Assembly (NCBI GenBank): GCA_963825415.1
Contig: CAWGTD010000003.1
Span: forward strand, 1-64,000
Origin: BP-464 sp963825415
GTDB taxonomy: Bacteria > Actinomycetota > Thermoleophilia > Solirubrobacterales > Solirubrobacteraceae
Length of the DNA stretch: 64,000 bases
Reading direction: 5' to 3'
Shown here: in pieces, positions 27,918 through 37,208 of the stretch
Position numbering within the stretch: position 1 is the first letter of the stretch
Layout of the letters: every line of letters starts with the position of its first letter
The notes under the pieces: model-generated
Told to the model about the DNA's origin: nothing
What the model saw: the letters and a program-made list of their open reading frames with translations, nothing else
Databases searched by the model: none
Translations under genes and position numbers: made by a program

Positions 27918-30050
27918 TCAGGTGCAGGCGAGGTTCGCGACGGCGATCTGGCCGAGGCCCACGGTCACGCTGCGGGTGTCGAGCACGTTCCCGGCGGAGT
28001 CCTCGCAGGTCAGCGTCCACGCCTCGGTCCGCCCGGCCAGGATCTCCAGCGGGCGCGTCGAGGGATTGACGTGCCAGTTGAAGCGGCCGGTGGCCGGCAC
28101 CTTCAGGGTCGTCTCGAGGTGCTCGGGGATCAGGATCGGGTCGCCGATCTGCGGCTCGACGTCGGTGAACGTCTCGACGTTGGACGTCGTGGTCTGGAAG
28201 TCCTTGGTCAGCCGCAGCGTGCGGCCGGCGGGGGCGGTGCCCTTGATGACCGAGTGGTAGGCCTTGTTGGCAGCCGCCTCGCCGGCGATCACCAGCGACT
28301 CGCGCACGCCCTGGGAGGGCTTGCGGCCGGCGTCCTTGTTCAGCGGCCCGTCGATCGTTCCCAGGTACTGGTCGACGACCGAGTCCTGGTAGTCGACGTG
28401 GAAGTCGTCGTAGCCGATCTCCGTCGTGTAGCCGAAAGTGCTCTGGGCGAAGTAGTTCCAGTCCTCGGTCGCGCCGGTCACGTCGTAGAGCTCGTAGGAG
28501 ACCATCGACTTGTAGCCGGCGACTTCGGCCATGTCGTCGGAGACGGCCTTCATCTCGTCCTGGTGGGGCACCTTGGTGCCCTGCGGCAGGCCCGGCTCGT
28601 CGCGCCGGCTGAAGCCGGGCTGGAAGAGCACGTCGCCGGCGTAGCTGTGGTTGGAGTTCAGCAGCATCACCTGGTGCGCGGAGCTCCACTCGTGCACGGC
28701 CTGCGACTCGGGCTCCGAGTACGGCGCGGGGCCGCGGTAGGAGGGCATCAGGTAGTTGTCGCTCTCGCCGGGGCCGCCCCAGAACGCGCCGTAGTTGCGG
28801 TTGAGGTCGACGCCGCCGAGCTTGATCGCGCACGGGTACGGCACGGTGGCGCCGGTGTGCGTGACGTCCTGGCAGTTCTTGCGCCGGTAGGCGGCGAGGT
28901 CGGCCAGCTCGGGGCCGATCGTCAATAGGCCGGAGCCGTCGTCGGTGGTCTCGTTGTAGTCGCCGGCGGTCATCGTCGCGACGAAGCCGTCGACGTTGAT
29001 GACGGGGAAGACGAAGGTGCGCGTGTTGCGCAGCAGCGAGGTGATCCGCGCGTCCTTGCCGTAGCGCTGCAGCAGGTCGATGGCGAACTCCATCGGCACC
29101 TCGCCCGACTGCCACTCGCGCGCGTGGTGGATGCCGAGCTCGACGTGCGTCGGCCGGCCGTCGTCGGTGCGGCTGACCTGCGAGGCGATCTCGACGCCCT
29201 CGATCGTGCGCCCCTCGACGGACTTCTGGGGCATGATCGCCGGGCGGACCAGGTTCGGGTGGTCGTGCACCAGCGCCTTGAGGTCGTTCTGGTAGTCGAT
29301 GAAGTGCCGGTAGGTGGTCCGGCCGCTCGGCAGGCCGGAGCCGCCGCCGGCGTCCGCCGCGGCGGCCGTGGCGCGATCGCCGGCGAGGATCTTGTTGTCG
29401 AACGCGACGAGATCGTCGTGCTTGACCCGATAGCTCATGCCCGCGTCGCGCAGGGTCGCCACGTCGGCGGGCCCGGCGAGGATCGCGTCGATGCGATTGC
29501 CGTGCGCGGTCTCGTTGAGGTCGATGCCCCGCTGCGCCAAGCGGTCGAGCTGGGCGGCGTTGTCGAAGGCGATCGAGACCGAGGTCAGCTTCGGCGCCTT
29601 CGGCAGCGTGCCGCTGACCACGATGTCCTGGACGTCCAGCCCGATCGGCCGGCCGGCACCGCCGTAGCGGCACGCCTGGATCGTCAGCGCCTGGCCGGCG
29701 GCGACCGGCGCCTGCGCGACCTCGTTGCCGCCGAACGCGGCCGAGGCGGCCAGCTGGCGCCCGCTGGCGGCATCGAAGATCGCGAGATCCCAGTCCGGGC
29801 CGGTCGGCGAGCCGTTCAGCCGCGCGTCGAGGAAGCCGGCGGCGGGCACGACGGCGCGGCGCGTCACCACGCCGGGCGTGCCGGCCGGGAACGCATGCGC
29901 CGAGCAGGTGCGCGCGACCGCGGTGGGCGTGCTCAGCGCGGGCGCGCTGAGGATCGCGACGGAGCTGGCGTCGACGCCGGCAGTGGCGGGGGCTGCGGCG
30001 CACAGCGCCAGCACGAGCCCGCAGGGAAGCGCACGGAAGATCCGGGACAT
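27918..30050 (-). CDS. Secreted zinc carboxypeptidase, M14 family
   Basis: A 710-residue exported metallopeptidase. Signal peptide residues 1-24. The M14 zinc ligands are H309 and E312 (HHARE) and H468 (NSNHSY); the catalytic Glu is E544 in TTEIGYDD. The substrate-binding VDLNRNYG is also present. The 240 residues before the catalytic domain include a predicted pre-domain, and a beta-sandwich of about 120 residues follows it, ending in a Cys pair. It probably trims C-terminal residues from proteins outside the cell, feeding the peptide transporter next door. Confidence 0.9.
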   Translation of the reverse strand: MSRIFRALPCGLVLALCAAAPATAGVDASSVAILSAPALSTPTAVARTCSAHAFPAGTPGVVTRRAVVPAAGFLDARLNGSPTGPDWDLAIFDAASGRQLAASAAFGGNEVAQAPVAAGQALTIQACRYGGAGRPIGLDVQDIVVSGTLPKAPKLTSVSIAFDNAAQLDRLAQRGIDLNETAHGNRIDAILAGPADVATLRDAGMSYRVKHDDLVAFDNKILAGDRATAAAADAGGGSGLPSGRTTYRHFIDYQNDLKALVHDHPNLVRPAIMPQKSVEGRTIEGVEIASQVSRTDDGRPTHVELGIHHAREWQSGEVPMEFAIDLLQRYGKDARITSLLRNTRTFVFPVINVDGFVATMTAGDYNETTDDGSGLLTIGPELADLAAYRRKNCQDVTHTGATVPYPCAIKLGGVDLNRNYGAFWGGPGESDNYLMPSYRGPAPYSEPESQAVHEWSSAHQVMLLNSNHSYAGDVLFQPGFSRRDEPGLPQGTKVPHQDEMKAVSDDMAEVAGYKSMVSYELYDVTGATEDWNYFAQSTFGYTTEIGYDDFHVDYQDSVVDQYLGTIDGPLNKDAGRKPSQGVRESLVIAGEAAANKAYHSVIKGTAPAGRTLRLTKDFQTTTSNVETFTDVEPQIGDPILIPEHLETTLKVPATGRFNWHVNPSTRPLEILAGRTEAWTLTCEDSAGNVLDTRSVTVGLGQIAVANLACT

Positions 30051-30171
30051 GCGGGCTGTAACGACGCGCGGCCGCAGGACTGGCGGTACAAGCGCGGCTG
30101 CTGGCGCGTTTTGGGCACCGAGGGAGCGTGGGAGCAGCCGGTCGCGCGGGCCGCTCCGGGTTCCGCCGGGC

Positions 30172-30216
30172 GTTGGGCTATCGAATCCACCGTATGAGTG
30201 GGTTCGATAGCCCAAC
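30172..30216. repeat. Nearly perfect 19-bp inverted repeat
   Basis: Arms 30172-30190 and 30198-30216 match at 18 of 19 positions around a 7-base loop (CGTATGA). It is the main feature of the 297-base gap 30051-30347 between sufU and the carboxypeptidase gene. No T tract follows on either strand. It may be a terminator for sufU, or a mobile palindromic repeat; its relatively low GC (GGCTATCGAA) differs from the surroundings. Confidence 0.6.
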
Positions 30217-30347
30217 CAGTGACGCGAGCGGCGGCGGGCGCGCGGTTGCGCGCGAGAGGCGCGTGGCTTCGTGACAGCGGCCGCTCGCTCGTTCCTCTCG
30301 CTGCCCTGCGCGGGCGGCGACGCCGGCGGCGCAGGCCCAGCGGGCGG

Positions 30348-30794
30348 CTACGCCGAAGGCGCGGTGCCGGTCGCCTCGGCCTCGGAGGGCGGGGTGTCCG
30401 CCTCCCAGTCCGCGGCGTGGCCGAGGGCCGCGCTCTTGAGCGTCTTCAGCGAGAGCAGCGCGCACTTCATGCGCGTGGCCGAGATGTCGATGCCCAACAG
30501 CTCCAGGACGAAGTCGCGGTCCAGGCGGATCACGTCGTCGACCTTCATCCCCTTGACCTCGTCGGAGGTCATCGAGGCGGCTGCCTGGCTGATCGCGCAC
30601 CCGTGGCCACTGAAGCGGACGTCCTCGATCGTGCCGTCGTCGCCGATCTTCAACTGGACGCGCAGCACGTCGCCACACAGCGGGTTGTTGTCCTCGAACT
30701 CGATCGTGGCACCGGCGAGCTCGGGGAGGGGCGGGGTCCAATTCTGTGGGCGCTTGTAGTGCTCGAGGATGTTCTCGCGGTAGAGGTCGTCCAT
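30348..30794 (-). CDS. sufU: SufU, zinc-dependent sulfur-transfer protein
   Basis: A 148-residue SufU. Zinc/sulfur ligands are present: C40 and D42 in NNPLCGD, C66 in GHGCAISQA, C111 in MKCALLSL. The SufU-specific insertion between the second and third Cys is present, separating it from IscU. SufU takes sulfur from SufS and passes it to SufBCD. ATG 30794 lies 8 bases after the sufS stop. The last 25 residues are a low-complexity acidic tail. Confidence 0.93.
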   Translation of the reverse strand: MDDLYRENILEHYKRPQNWTPPLPELAGATIEFEDNNPLCGDVLRVQLKIGDDGTIEDVRFSGHGCAISQAAASMTSDEVKGMKVDDVIRLDRDFVLELLGIDISATRMKCALLSLKTLKSAALGHAADWEADTPPSEAEATGTAPSA

Positions 30795-30802
30795 GGCCGT
30801 GG

Positions 30803-32028
30803 CTAGGCGAAGATCTCGCGGACGCGGTGCAGGCCGGCGATCAGGCGGTCGACGTCCTCGCGCGTGGAGTGCACCGCGAACGACGCGCGGCTGGTGGCGG
30901 TAGCGCCGAGGCGCTTCATCAGCGGCTGGGCGCAGTGGTGGCCGGCGCGGACGCAGACGCCGTCGCGGCCGAGGATCTCGGCGACGTCGTGCGGGTGCGC
31001 GACGTCGAGCGCGAACGAGATCACCGCACCGCGGCGGTCGGGGTCGGGCGGGCCGTGGACCGTGAGCCCCGGCACCTCGGCCAGGCGCTCCAGCGCGTAG
31101 GCGACCAGCTCGCGCTCGTGCGCGTGGACCGTGTCCATGCCCAGGCCGGAGAGGAACTCGACCGCGGCGCCCAGGCCGATGCCCTCGGCGATCGCCGACG
31201 TGCCTGCCTCGAAGCGCTCCGGCGGCGGCGCGAAGCGGACCTCCTCGAACGAGACGCTCGAGATCATGTGCCCGCCGCCGAGCCACGGCGGCATCGCCTC
31301 GAGCAGCTCGCGGCGGCCGTGCAGGACGCCGACGCCGGTCGGCCCGTAGGCCTTGTGGCCGGTCCAGGCGTAGAAGTCGGCGTCGATCGCCGCGAGGTCG
31401 ACGGGGACCTGCGGCACCGCCTGCGAGCCGTCGATCACCGTCACCGCGCCGGCCGCGCGGGCGCGGCGGACGATGTCGGCCACCGGGTTGACCGTGCCGA
31501 GCACGTTGGAGACGTGCACGACCGCCACGACCTTCACGTTCCCGCGCGACAAGATCGCGTCGAGCTCTGAGAGCACCAGCTCGCCGTTGTCGTCCACCGG
31601 CACGACCTCGAGCACGGCGCCCTTCTCCTGGGCGAGCATCCACCACGGAACGAGGTTGGAGTGGTGCTCCATCTCGGTGAGGACGATGCGGTCGCCCGCG
31701 CCGACGTTCGCCCTCCCCCACGTGCCCGCGACGAGGTTGATCGCCTCGGTCGCGTTGCGGGTGAAGATCGTCGACGGCGCGTCCCAGCCCAGCCACGCGG
31801 CGGCGCGATCGCGCGCGGCCTCGAACAGCTCGGTCGCCTCGACCGCCAGCGGGTAGACGCCGCGGTGCACGCTCGCGCGCGCGGTCTCGTAGTAGTTCGC
31901 CATCGCGTCGAGGACGACGCGCGGGGTCTGCGACGTGGCGCCGGAGTCGAGGTATGCGACGCCGGTCGAGGCCAGCGTCGGGAACTCCTCGACCGCGACC
32001 AAGGAAGACGTGTGGGCGGTCGCCGCCA

Positions 32029-32029
<1 letters not shown>
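30803..32029 (-). CDS. sufS: Cysteine desulfurase SufS
   Basis: A 408-residue group II PLP enzyme that takes sulfur from cysteine. PLP-binding Lys is K226 in WTGHKAYGPTG; the catalytic Cys is C366 in RAGHHCAQPLM, whose RxGHHCA context is the SufS/CsdA hallmark. H122-H123 in MEHHSNLVPW stack on the cofactor. Length is typical. It lies directly behind sufC with an overlapping stop/start and ahead of sufU. Confidence 0.95.
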
Positions 32030-32794
<765 letters not shown>

Positions 32795-32802
<8 letters not shown>

Positions 32803-33265
32803 TGATGGTCACCAGGGGGGAAGGAAGGTCGCGGGTGGAGAAAGCGATCAGCTCTGCGAGCGTGGTGCGCTTCATGGCCTCGACCATGCCGCCCTGCACG
32901 CGGGTCCAGAGCAACTTGGTCGCACAGCCGTGGCCGTGGTCGGCCTCGTGCGAGCACAGCACGCCGCGGCCTTCGCGGTCGTCGACGAAGCACGCCATCG
33001 GCGCGACGGCGCCTTCGAGGGCGAGCACCGCCTGGTCCATCGTGATCTCGGTGGCCGGGCGCGTGAGGCGGTAGCCGCCGTGGGCGCCGCGCGTGCTCTC
33101 GACCAGGTCGGCCTTCTTGAGCAGAGCGACGATGCGCTCCAGGTAGGCGAGCGGCAGGCCTTCGGCCTCTGCGATCGCCTTCAGCGACACCGGATCCTCG
33201 TTGCCGTGGCGGCCGAGTTCGACGAGCAGACGCACGCCGTACTCCGCCTTCGTCGTGAAGATCAT
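32795..33265 (-). CDS. Rrf2-family Fe-S-sensing repressor of the suf genes
   Basis: A 156-residue Rrf2/IscR-like regulator. The N-terminal winged helix is clear (MIFTTKAEYGVRLLVELGRHG, then VSLKAIAEAEGLPLAYLERIVALLKKADLV read in parts). Three Cys suited to bind a cluster are C92, C104 and C114; spacing is wider than in E. coli IscR. It opens the sufC-sufS-sufU operon and likely represses it when Fe-S clusters are plentiful. Upstream TAGGAT may be its -10. Confidence 0.9.
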
Positions 33266-33313
33266 GGCCCCTTATCCTACCAACGAGGTCGGAATGGCCC
33301 GGACGGCTGCGGG

Positions 33314-33739
33314 TCAGGCAGGAGCGGGGTCGACGACCGTGATCGGCACGTCGACGTTGCCGTTCGTGGCCCGCGAATACGGGCAGATGCGGTGCGCGCG
33401 CTCGACGAGCTTCTCGGCCATCTCGCGGTCGAGGCCGGGCAACGAGACCTCGAGCTCGGCCACCAGCTCGAGCTTCTCCCCGCCAAGGCCGGCGTAGCAG
33501 GTGACCGTCGAGTCCGAGATGTCGATCTCGCGCTTGGCCGCGACGACGATGAGCGCGTTGTGGAAGCACGACGCGTAGCCGCAGGCGAACAGCTCCTCGG
33601 GGTTGGTGAGGTGTGCCTCGGGGTCGCCGCCGAACTGGGGCAGCAGCCCCGTCTCGAGGTCCAGGTTCCCGCTCTCGGTCGTGATCCGGCCCTGGCGACC
33701 GCCGTGTGCGGTGGCCGAGGTCCTGTAGATCCAGTCCAT
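33314..33739 (-). CDS. Organic hydroperoxide resistance protein Ohr
   Basis: A 141-residue OsmC/Ohr-fold thiol peroxidase. The Ohr signature is LFACGYASCFHNAL with peroxidatic C58, and the resolving C119 lies in HRICPYSRATNGN. It reduces organic and lipid hydroperoxides using lipoyl-dependent electrons. An extra Cys (C53) is present five residues before C58. It lies 48 bases upstream of rrf2 on the same strand, consistent with oxidative stress linking both. Confidence 0.9.
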   Translation of the reverse strand: MDWIYRTSATAHGGRQGRITTESGNLDLETGLLPQFGGDPEAHLTNPEELFACGYASCFHNALIVVAAKREIDISDSTVTCYAGLGGEKLELVAELEVSLPGLDREMAEKLVERAHRICPYSRATNGNVDVPITVVDPAPA

Positions 33740-33776
33740 GCGCGGAGGCTACTCCCGCCGATATGATCTGCGCCGC

Positions 33777-33941
33777 ATGCTCGCGCTGACCGATGTCTCG
33801 GCCACGCTCGGCCTGGTGGCCGTCTTCATGGTCGTCTTCCCGGCCCTGGCCACCGCGTTGATCGCCTTGGCGATCGGCCAGGCGCTCGGCGAGCGCAGCG
33901 AGAACCAGCGCTACCGCCGCCACAAGCGCCGCACCGGCTGA
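33777..33941 (+). CDS. Small single-span membrane protein
   Basis: A 54-residue protein with one hydrophobic helix (TLGLVAVFMVVFPALATALIALAIGQAL) and a basic cytosolic tail (RYRRHKRRTG). ATG 33777 is chosen because an upstream in-frame ATG at 33738 overlaps the Ohr start and adds only polar residues. Small membrane proteins of this type often regulate larger membrane complexes, but nothing specific can be said. Confidence 0.5.
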   Translation: MLALTDVSATLGLVAVFMVVFPALATALIALAIGQALGERSENQRYRRHKRRTG

Positions 33942-33962
33942 CGGTCCCCGCGCGCGCGGTTC

Positions 33963-34003
33963 GCAGGATCTCCTGCGGTTCCTCCTGCTGCAATAGATCC
34001 TGC
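33963..34003. terminator. 9-bp inverted repeat downstream of the small membrane protein gene
   Basis: GCAGGATCT (33963-33971) and AGATCCTGC (33995-34003) are perfect arms 23 bases apart; the first arm also pairs with the following CCTGC, so two alternative stems exist. It starts 22 bases after the stop at 33941 and precedes the NlpC/P60 gene. A terminator or a leader structure is possible; no riboswitch consensus was recognised. Confidence 0.35.
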
Positions 34004-34072
34004 AAATGGGCACAATCCGTTTGAGTAGGGTCGCGCGCTTGGCGCCGCCGGGTTGGGGTGCCCGTGTCCTTC

Positions 34073-35011
34073 ATGTTCCGTGTGCACATCGATCTCCGAC
34101 GCGCCGCGCCTGCCTGCCTGATCGCGCTGGCGTTGCTCGCCCCTGCCGCCGCCGATGCCAAGGTGCGCGTGCTTCACAAGGGCGCCAGCGTCCGCCTCGC
34201 CCAGCGCTACCTGAACACGGCCGTCGACGGCGTCTACGGGATCATGACCGCCCGCGCCACCCGCGCCTTCCAGCGCGCACACGGACTGCACGCCGACGGC
34301 ATCGTCGGCCCCGCGACCTGGACGGCGCTCGGCATCCGCGGGCGACACCCGGTCCTGCGGCGCTACATCCGCCACCACCATCACCGTTCGCGGGCGTCGC
34401 GCCACGCCTCGCGCTCCGGTGCTCGCGTGCGCACGCGCGGCGCCAGCGTGCGGCTCGCGCAGCGCCACCTCGGCATCACCGCCGACGGCGTCTTCGGCCC
34501 CGGCACCAAGGGCGCCGTGCGCAGCTTCCAGCGGGCGCACGGAATGACCGCCGACGGGATCGTCGGCCCCGCGACCTGGGCGGCGCTCGGCATCCGCGGC
34601 CGCCACCCCGTCCTCAAGCGCGGCGGCATTCGCGGGGGCGGCGGGTCCGGCGTTCCGGGCTCGGTCTATCGCGCGATCGCCGCGGCCAACCGGATCGCCG
34701 GGCTCCCCTACCGCTACGGCGGCGGCCACGGCTCCTTCCACGACACCGCGTATGACTGCTCGGGCTCGGTGTCCTACGTCCTGCACGCCGCCGGGCGGCT
34801 GAGCTCGCCGCTCGACTCGACCCGCCTGATGAGCTACGGCTCGCCGGGCCCCGGCCGCTACATCACGATCTACTCGAGCCCCGGCCACGCCTACATGGTC
34901 ATCCGCGGGCGCCGCTTCGACACCAGCGGGCGCTACGACAGCGGCAGCCGCTGGGCGCTGCGCGAGCGGTCGAGCATCGGCTACGTCGCGCGCCACCCGC
35001 CCGGCCTGTAG
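34073..35011 (+). CDS. Cell-wall hydrolase: two peptidoglycan-binding repeats plus NlpC/P60 domain
   Basis: A secreted protein of about 312 residues. Signal peptide residues 1-29. Two PG_binding_1 repeats follow (ASVRLAQRYLNTAVDGVYG... and ASVRLAQRHLGITADGVFG...), separated by a His/Arg-rich linker, then a Gly-rich hinge and an NlpC/P60 endopeptidase domain with the catalytic Cys in YDCSGSVSY and His in SSPGHAYMV. It probably cuts stem peptides in peptidoglycan. ATG 34073 is preferred to a GTG at 34058. Repeats are nearly identical in DNA as well. Confidence 0.9.
   Translation: MFRVHIDLRRAAPACLIALALLAPAAADAKVRVLHKGASVRLAQRYLNTAVDGVYGIMTARATRAFQRAHGLHADGIVGPATWTALGIRGRHPVLRRYIRHHHHRSRASRHASRSGARVRTRGASVRLAQRHLGITADGVFGPGTKGAVRSFQRAHGMTADGIVGPATWAALGIRGRHPVLKRGGIRGGGGSGVPGSVYRAIAAANRIAGLPYRYGGGHGSFHDTAYDCSGSVSYVLHAAGRLSSPLDSTRLMSYGSPGPGRYITIYSSPGHAYMVIRGRRFDTSGRYDSGSRWALRERSSIGYVARHPPGL
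34181..34356 (+). repeat. 176-bp direct repeat, copy 1 (peptidoglycan-binding unit)
   Basis: Pairs with 34439-34614, same length and frame. Identity is highest in the last 60 bases (the DGIVGPATW-xALGIRGRHPVL segment). It reflects an internal duplication of the binding unit within the NlpC/P60 gene, with an 82-base linker between copies. Confidence 0.75.
34439..34614 (+). repeat. 176-bp direct repeat, copy 2 (peptidoglycan-binding unit)
   Basis: Second copy of the unit at 34181-34356, same length. Differences cluster in the middle of the unit, between the start block and the FQRAHG block, which suggests that the end segments are under constraint or were homogenised by recombination. Confidence 0.75.
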
Positions 35012-35015
35012 ACGG

Positions 35016-36263
35016 CTACCTCGTCGAGCGGGCGGTCGCCGACCACGACACGGTGCCGTGCGCCGCGTCGACCGTGTGGCGGAAGTGCGCCAGTGCGGGT
35101 TTGGGCTTGAGGTTGGCGAAGCGCAGCCCGGCCTGCCAGCCCGAGTAGGAGCCGTTGGCGCTGACCGGCTCGTCGCGCCAGCCGTACTGCACCAGGAGCT
35201 TCACGCGCGGGTCGCGCCAGGCGCGGTAGGCCGACTGCTGCAGCCAACGGTCCTGGGTGCGCGGCGAGACGCCGAGGATGTCGTCGGGCGGATCGGTCTG
35301 GTAGCCGAACTCGTCGAGCCACAGGTTGAACCGCCGCGTCGTCACGCGCATGCGGCGCCGCGACTGCAGGCCGTCGAGCAGGTGCTCTAGCCGGGGAAGG
35401 CTGGCGAGGTCGATGTCGTCGGGATCCGAGTACGCAGTCGAAGGCGAGTTGAGCACGCCGTGGGGGTGATAGGCGAAGCCGTCCGCCAGCGCGCTGTGGA
35501 AGTTCTGGCAGTAGCCGCTGCGCAGGCTGCGCAGGTTCCGGTCGACGCAGCCCATCGACCGGATGAAGGTCATCGGCTTCAGCGTGGCGTTGGCCGAGCG
35601 GCCGTTGGACCCGCGCGGGGCGAGGGCGCCGATGAGTACGCGGGCGACGGGGTCGACGCCCTTGATCGCGGGGTAGGCGGCCCGCACGAGGGCGCGGTAG
35701 AGATGCGGCGCGCGCGGCGAGCAGTGCCGCTGCGGGCACGACGACTGCGGCTGCAACCACGCCGGCAGGTTGGGCTCGTTGTAGAGGATGTACTCGTCGA
35801 CGTCGTCGGCATAGCGCCGGGCGACCGCCTCGGCGAACGCGGCGAACTCCGTCGGCCGCGGCTTGTAGCGGCCGTTGTGGCGCGACGGCGCGCCGCTGCC
35901 CCAGACCGGGCCCGGGCCGGTGACGGTCAGGATGACCTTCAGGCCGCCGGTGGTCACGCGATCGATCGCCGCGTCCAGCGAGCCCCAGTCATATCCCGGG
36001 CTGGCCGGGTCGCGCGGCTCGAAGCCGGCCGGCCGGCGAGTCGAGTCGACCCTCGGGGCGATCTTGCTCCACTGGGCGAAGACGCGCACCGTGTCGATGT
36101 GCAGGCGCTTCCACTCGGTGACGGCTTCGTCGGCGCGCAGGCCGCCCGCGAGCAGGACGCGATCGTCGGCGATGCCCATCGCCATCCGGCGCGCGGCGGG
36201 CGCCGGGGTCGCGACCGCGAGCAGGGCGGCGGCGGCGCAGAGCAGGACGAGCGGTCGCTTCAT
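35016..36263 (-). CDS. Secreted glycoside-hydrolase-like TIM-barrel protein
   Basis: A 415-residue exported protein (signal peptide 1-24) of the clan-A glycosidase type (GH5/GH39-like). The acid/base Glu is E163 in YILYNEPN and the probable nucleophile is E318 in LWLDEFGYQ, about 155 residues apart as expected for such barrels. The strand start VRVFAQWSKIAPR resembles the loop that shapes the sugar site. Cys pairs in the middle (SSCPQRHC) suggest a disulfide. Substrate unknown; plant or microbial polysaccharide is plausible. Confidence 0.8.
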   Translation of the reverse strand: MKRPLVLLCAAAALLAVATPAPAARRMAMGIADDRVLLAGGLRADEAVTEWKRLHIDTVRVFAQWSKIAPRVDSTRRPAGFEPRDPASPGYDWGSLDAAIDRVTTGGLKVILTVTGPGPVWGSGAPSRHNGRYKPRPTEFAAFAEAVARRYADDVDEYILYNEPNLPAWLQPQSSCPQRHCSPRAPHLYRALVRAAYPAIKGVDPVARVLIGALAPRGSNGRSANATLKPMTFIRSMGCVDRNLRSLRSGYCQNFHSALADGFAYHPHGVLNSPSTAYSDPDDIDLASLPRLEHLLDGLQSRRRMRVTTRRFNLWLDEFGYQTDPPDDILGVSPRTQDRWLQQSAYRAWRDPRVKLLVQYGWRDEPVSANGSYSGWQAGLRFANLKPKPALAHFRHTVDAAHGTVSWSATARSTR

Positions 36264-36309
36264 CGTGGTGGTCTCAACGCCGCCGAAGGTCAGGGGTTGC
36301 GATCTCGCC

Positions 36310-37197
36310 TCAGGCGAGCCGCGCGGCCTGGCGCTCGGAGCCGATGCGAACGACGTTCCAGGCGAGGCCGAGGCGCTCGAGCCCGCGAACCACCCAGCCG
36401 CCCGGATCGAGGACCGCCTCGAGCCGGCGCAGGCCGTGAAAGGCCGAGCGCGGGAAGGCGTGGTGGTTGTGGTGCCAGGACTCGCCGAAGGTCAGCGGCC
36501 CCAGCCAGGCGACGTTGCGCGACTCGTCATCGGTGGCGAAGCGGCGGCGACCGAGGAAGTGGCACAGCGAGTTGATCGCGAAGGTGGCGTGGTGCAACAG
36601 GAAGATGCGCACGAGACCCGCCCAGAGCAGAGTCGTCAGCGCCGCGCTCAACGTTCCCCCGATCGCCCAGCCGATGCCGAACGGGATCGCCAGCCCGATC
36701 GCCACCCACAGAAAGAACCAGCGGTCCACGAACCGGATCGCGGGGTCGTCGAGCATGTCGCCTGCGTAGCGAGCGCGCGACGCCCGGCCCTGCTCGGTGA
36801 ACAGCCACCCGACGTGCGCGTGCCAGAGCCCGCTCAGTGCGCCGAGCACGCCCGGCAACCGAGCCAAATGGGGACTGTGCGGGTCGCCCTCGGCGTCGGT
36901 GAACGCGTGGTGCTTGCGGTGGTCGGCGACCCAGTTGATGACGGGGCCCTGCACGGCCATCGAGCCGAGCACCGCGAACGTCGCCTTGACCGCCGGGAAG
37001 GTGTCGAACGCCTTGTGCGTGAGCAGGCGGTGAAAGCCCACCGTGATGCCCAGGCCGGTGAGCACGTAGAGGACGAACATCGCGGTCAGCTCGAGCGGGC
37101 CGACGAAGCGATTCCACAGCAGCACGACGGCCGCGACGAAGCCCGCGATCGGCACGAACACACCGAGAACGTTCCCCCACCGGTGCCAGACGGACAT
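36310..37197 (-). CDS. Acyl-CoA desaturase (membrane fatty-acid desaturase)
   Basis: A 295-residue integral membrane di-iron enzyme that inserts a double bond into fatty acyl chains. All three His boxes are present: HRLLTH (56-61), HRKHH (93-97) and HNHHAFP (about 243), with the expected membrane helices around them (VPIAGFVAAVVLLW, LTAMFVLYVLTGLGITVGF, WVAIGLAIPFGIGWAIGG). The family SCD/Ole1-like form is most similar to delta-9 desaturases. It probably adjusts membrane fluidity. ATG 37197. Confidence 0.93.
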   Translation of the reverse strand: MSVWHRWGNVLGVFVPIAGFVAAVVLLWNRFVGPLELTAMFVLYVLTGLGITVGFHRLLTHKAFDTFPAVKATFAVLGSMAVQGPVINWVADHRKHHAFTDAEGDPHSPHLARLPGVLGALSGLWHAHVGWLFTEQGRASRARYAGDMLDDPAIRFVDRWFFLWVAIGLAIPFGIGWAIGGTLSAALTTLLWAGLVRIFLLHHATFAINSLCHFLGRRRFATDDESRNVAWLGPLTFGESWHHNHHAFPRSAFHGLRRLEAVLDPGGWVVRGLERLGLAWNVVRIGSERQAARLA

Positions 37198-37208
37198 CGG
37201 CGCGGAGG

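Noticed and set aside
33738..33776. Earlier start for the small membrane protein
   Set aside because: It would overlap the Ohr start and adds only polar residues before the membrane helix; ATG 33777 is more natural.
33942..34072. Possible c-di-AMP (ydaO) riboswitch upstream of the NlpC/P60 gene
   Set aside because: Such riboswitches often precede NlpC/P60 genes, but the region is short and the conserved core could not be recognised.
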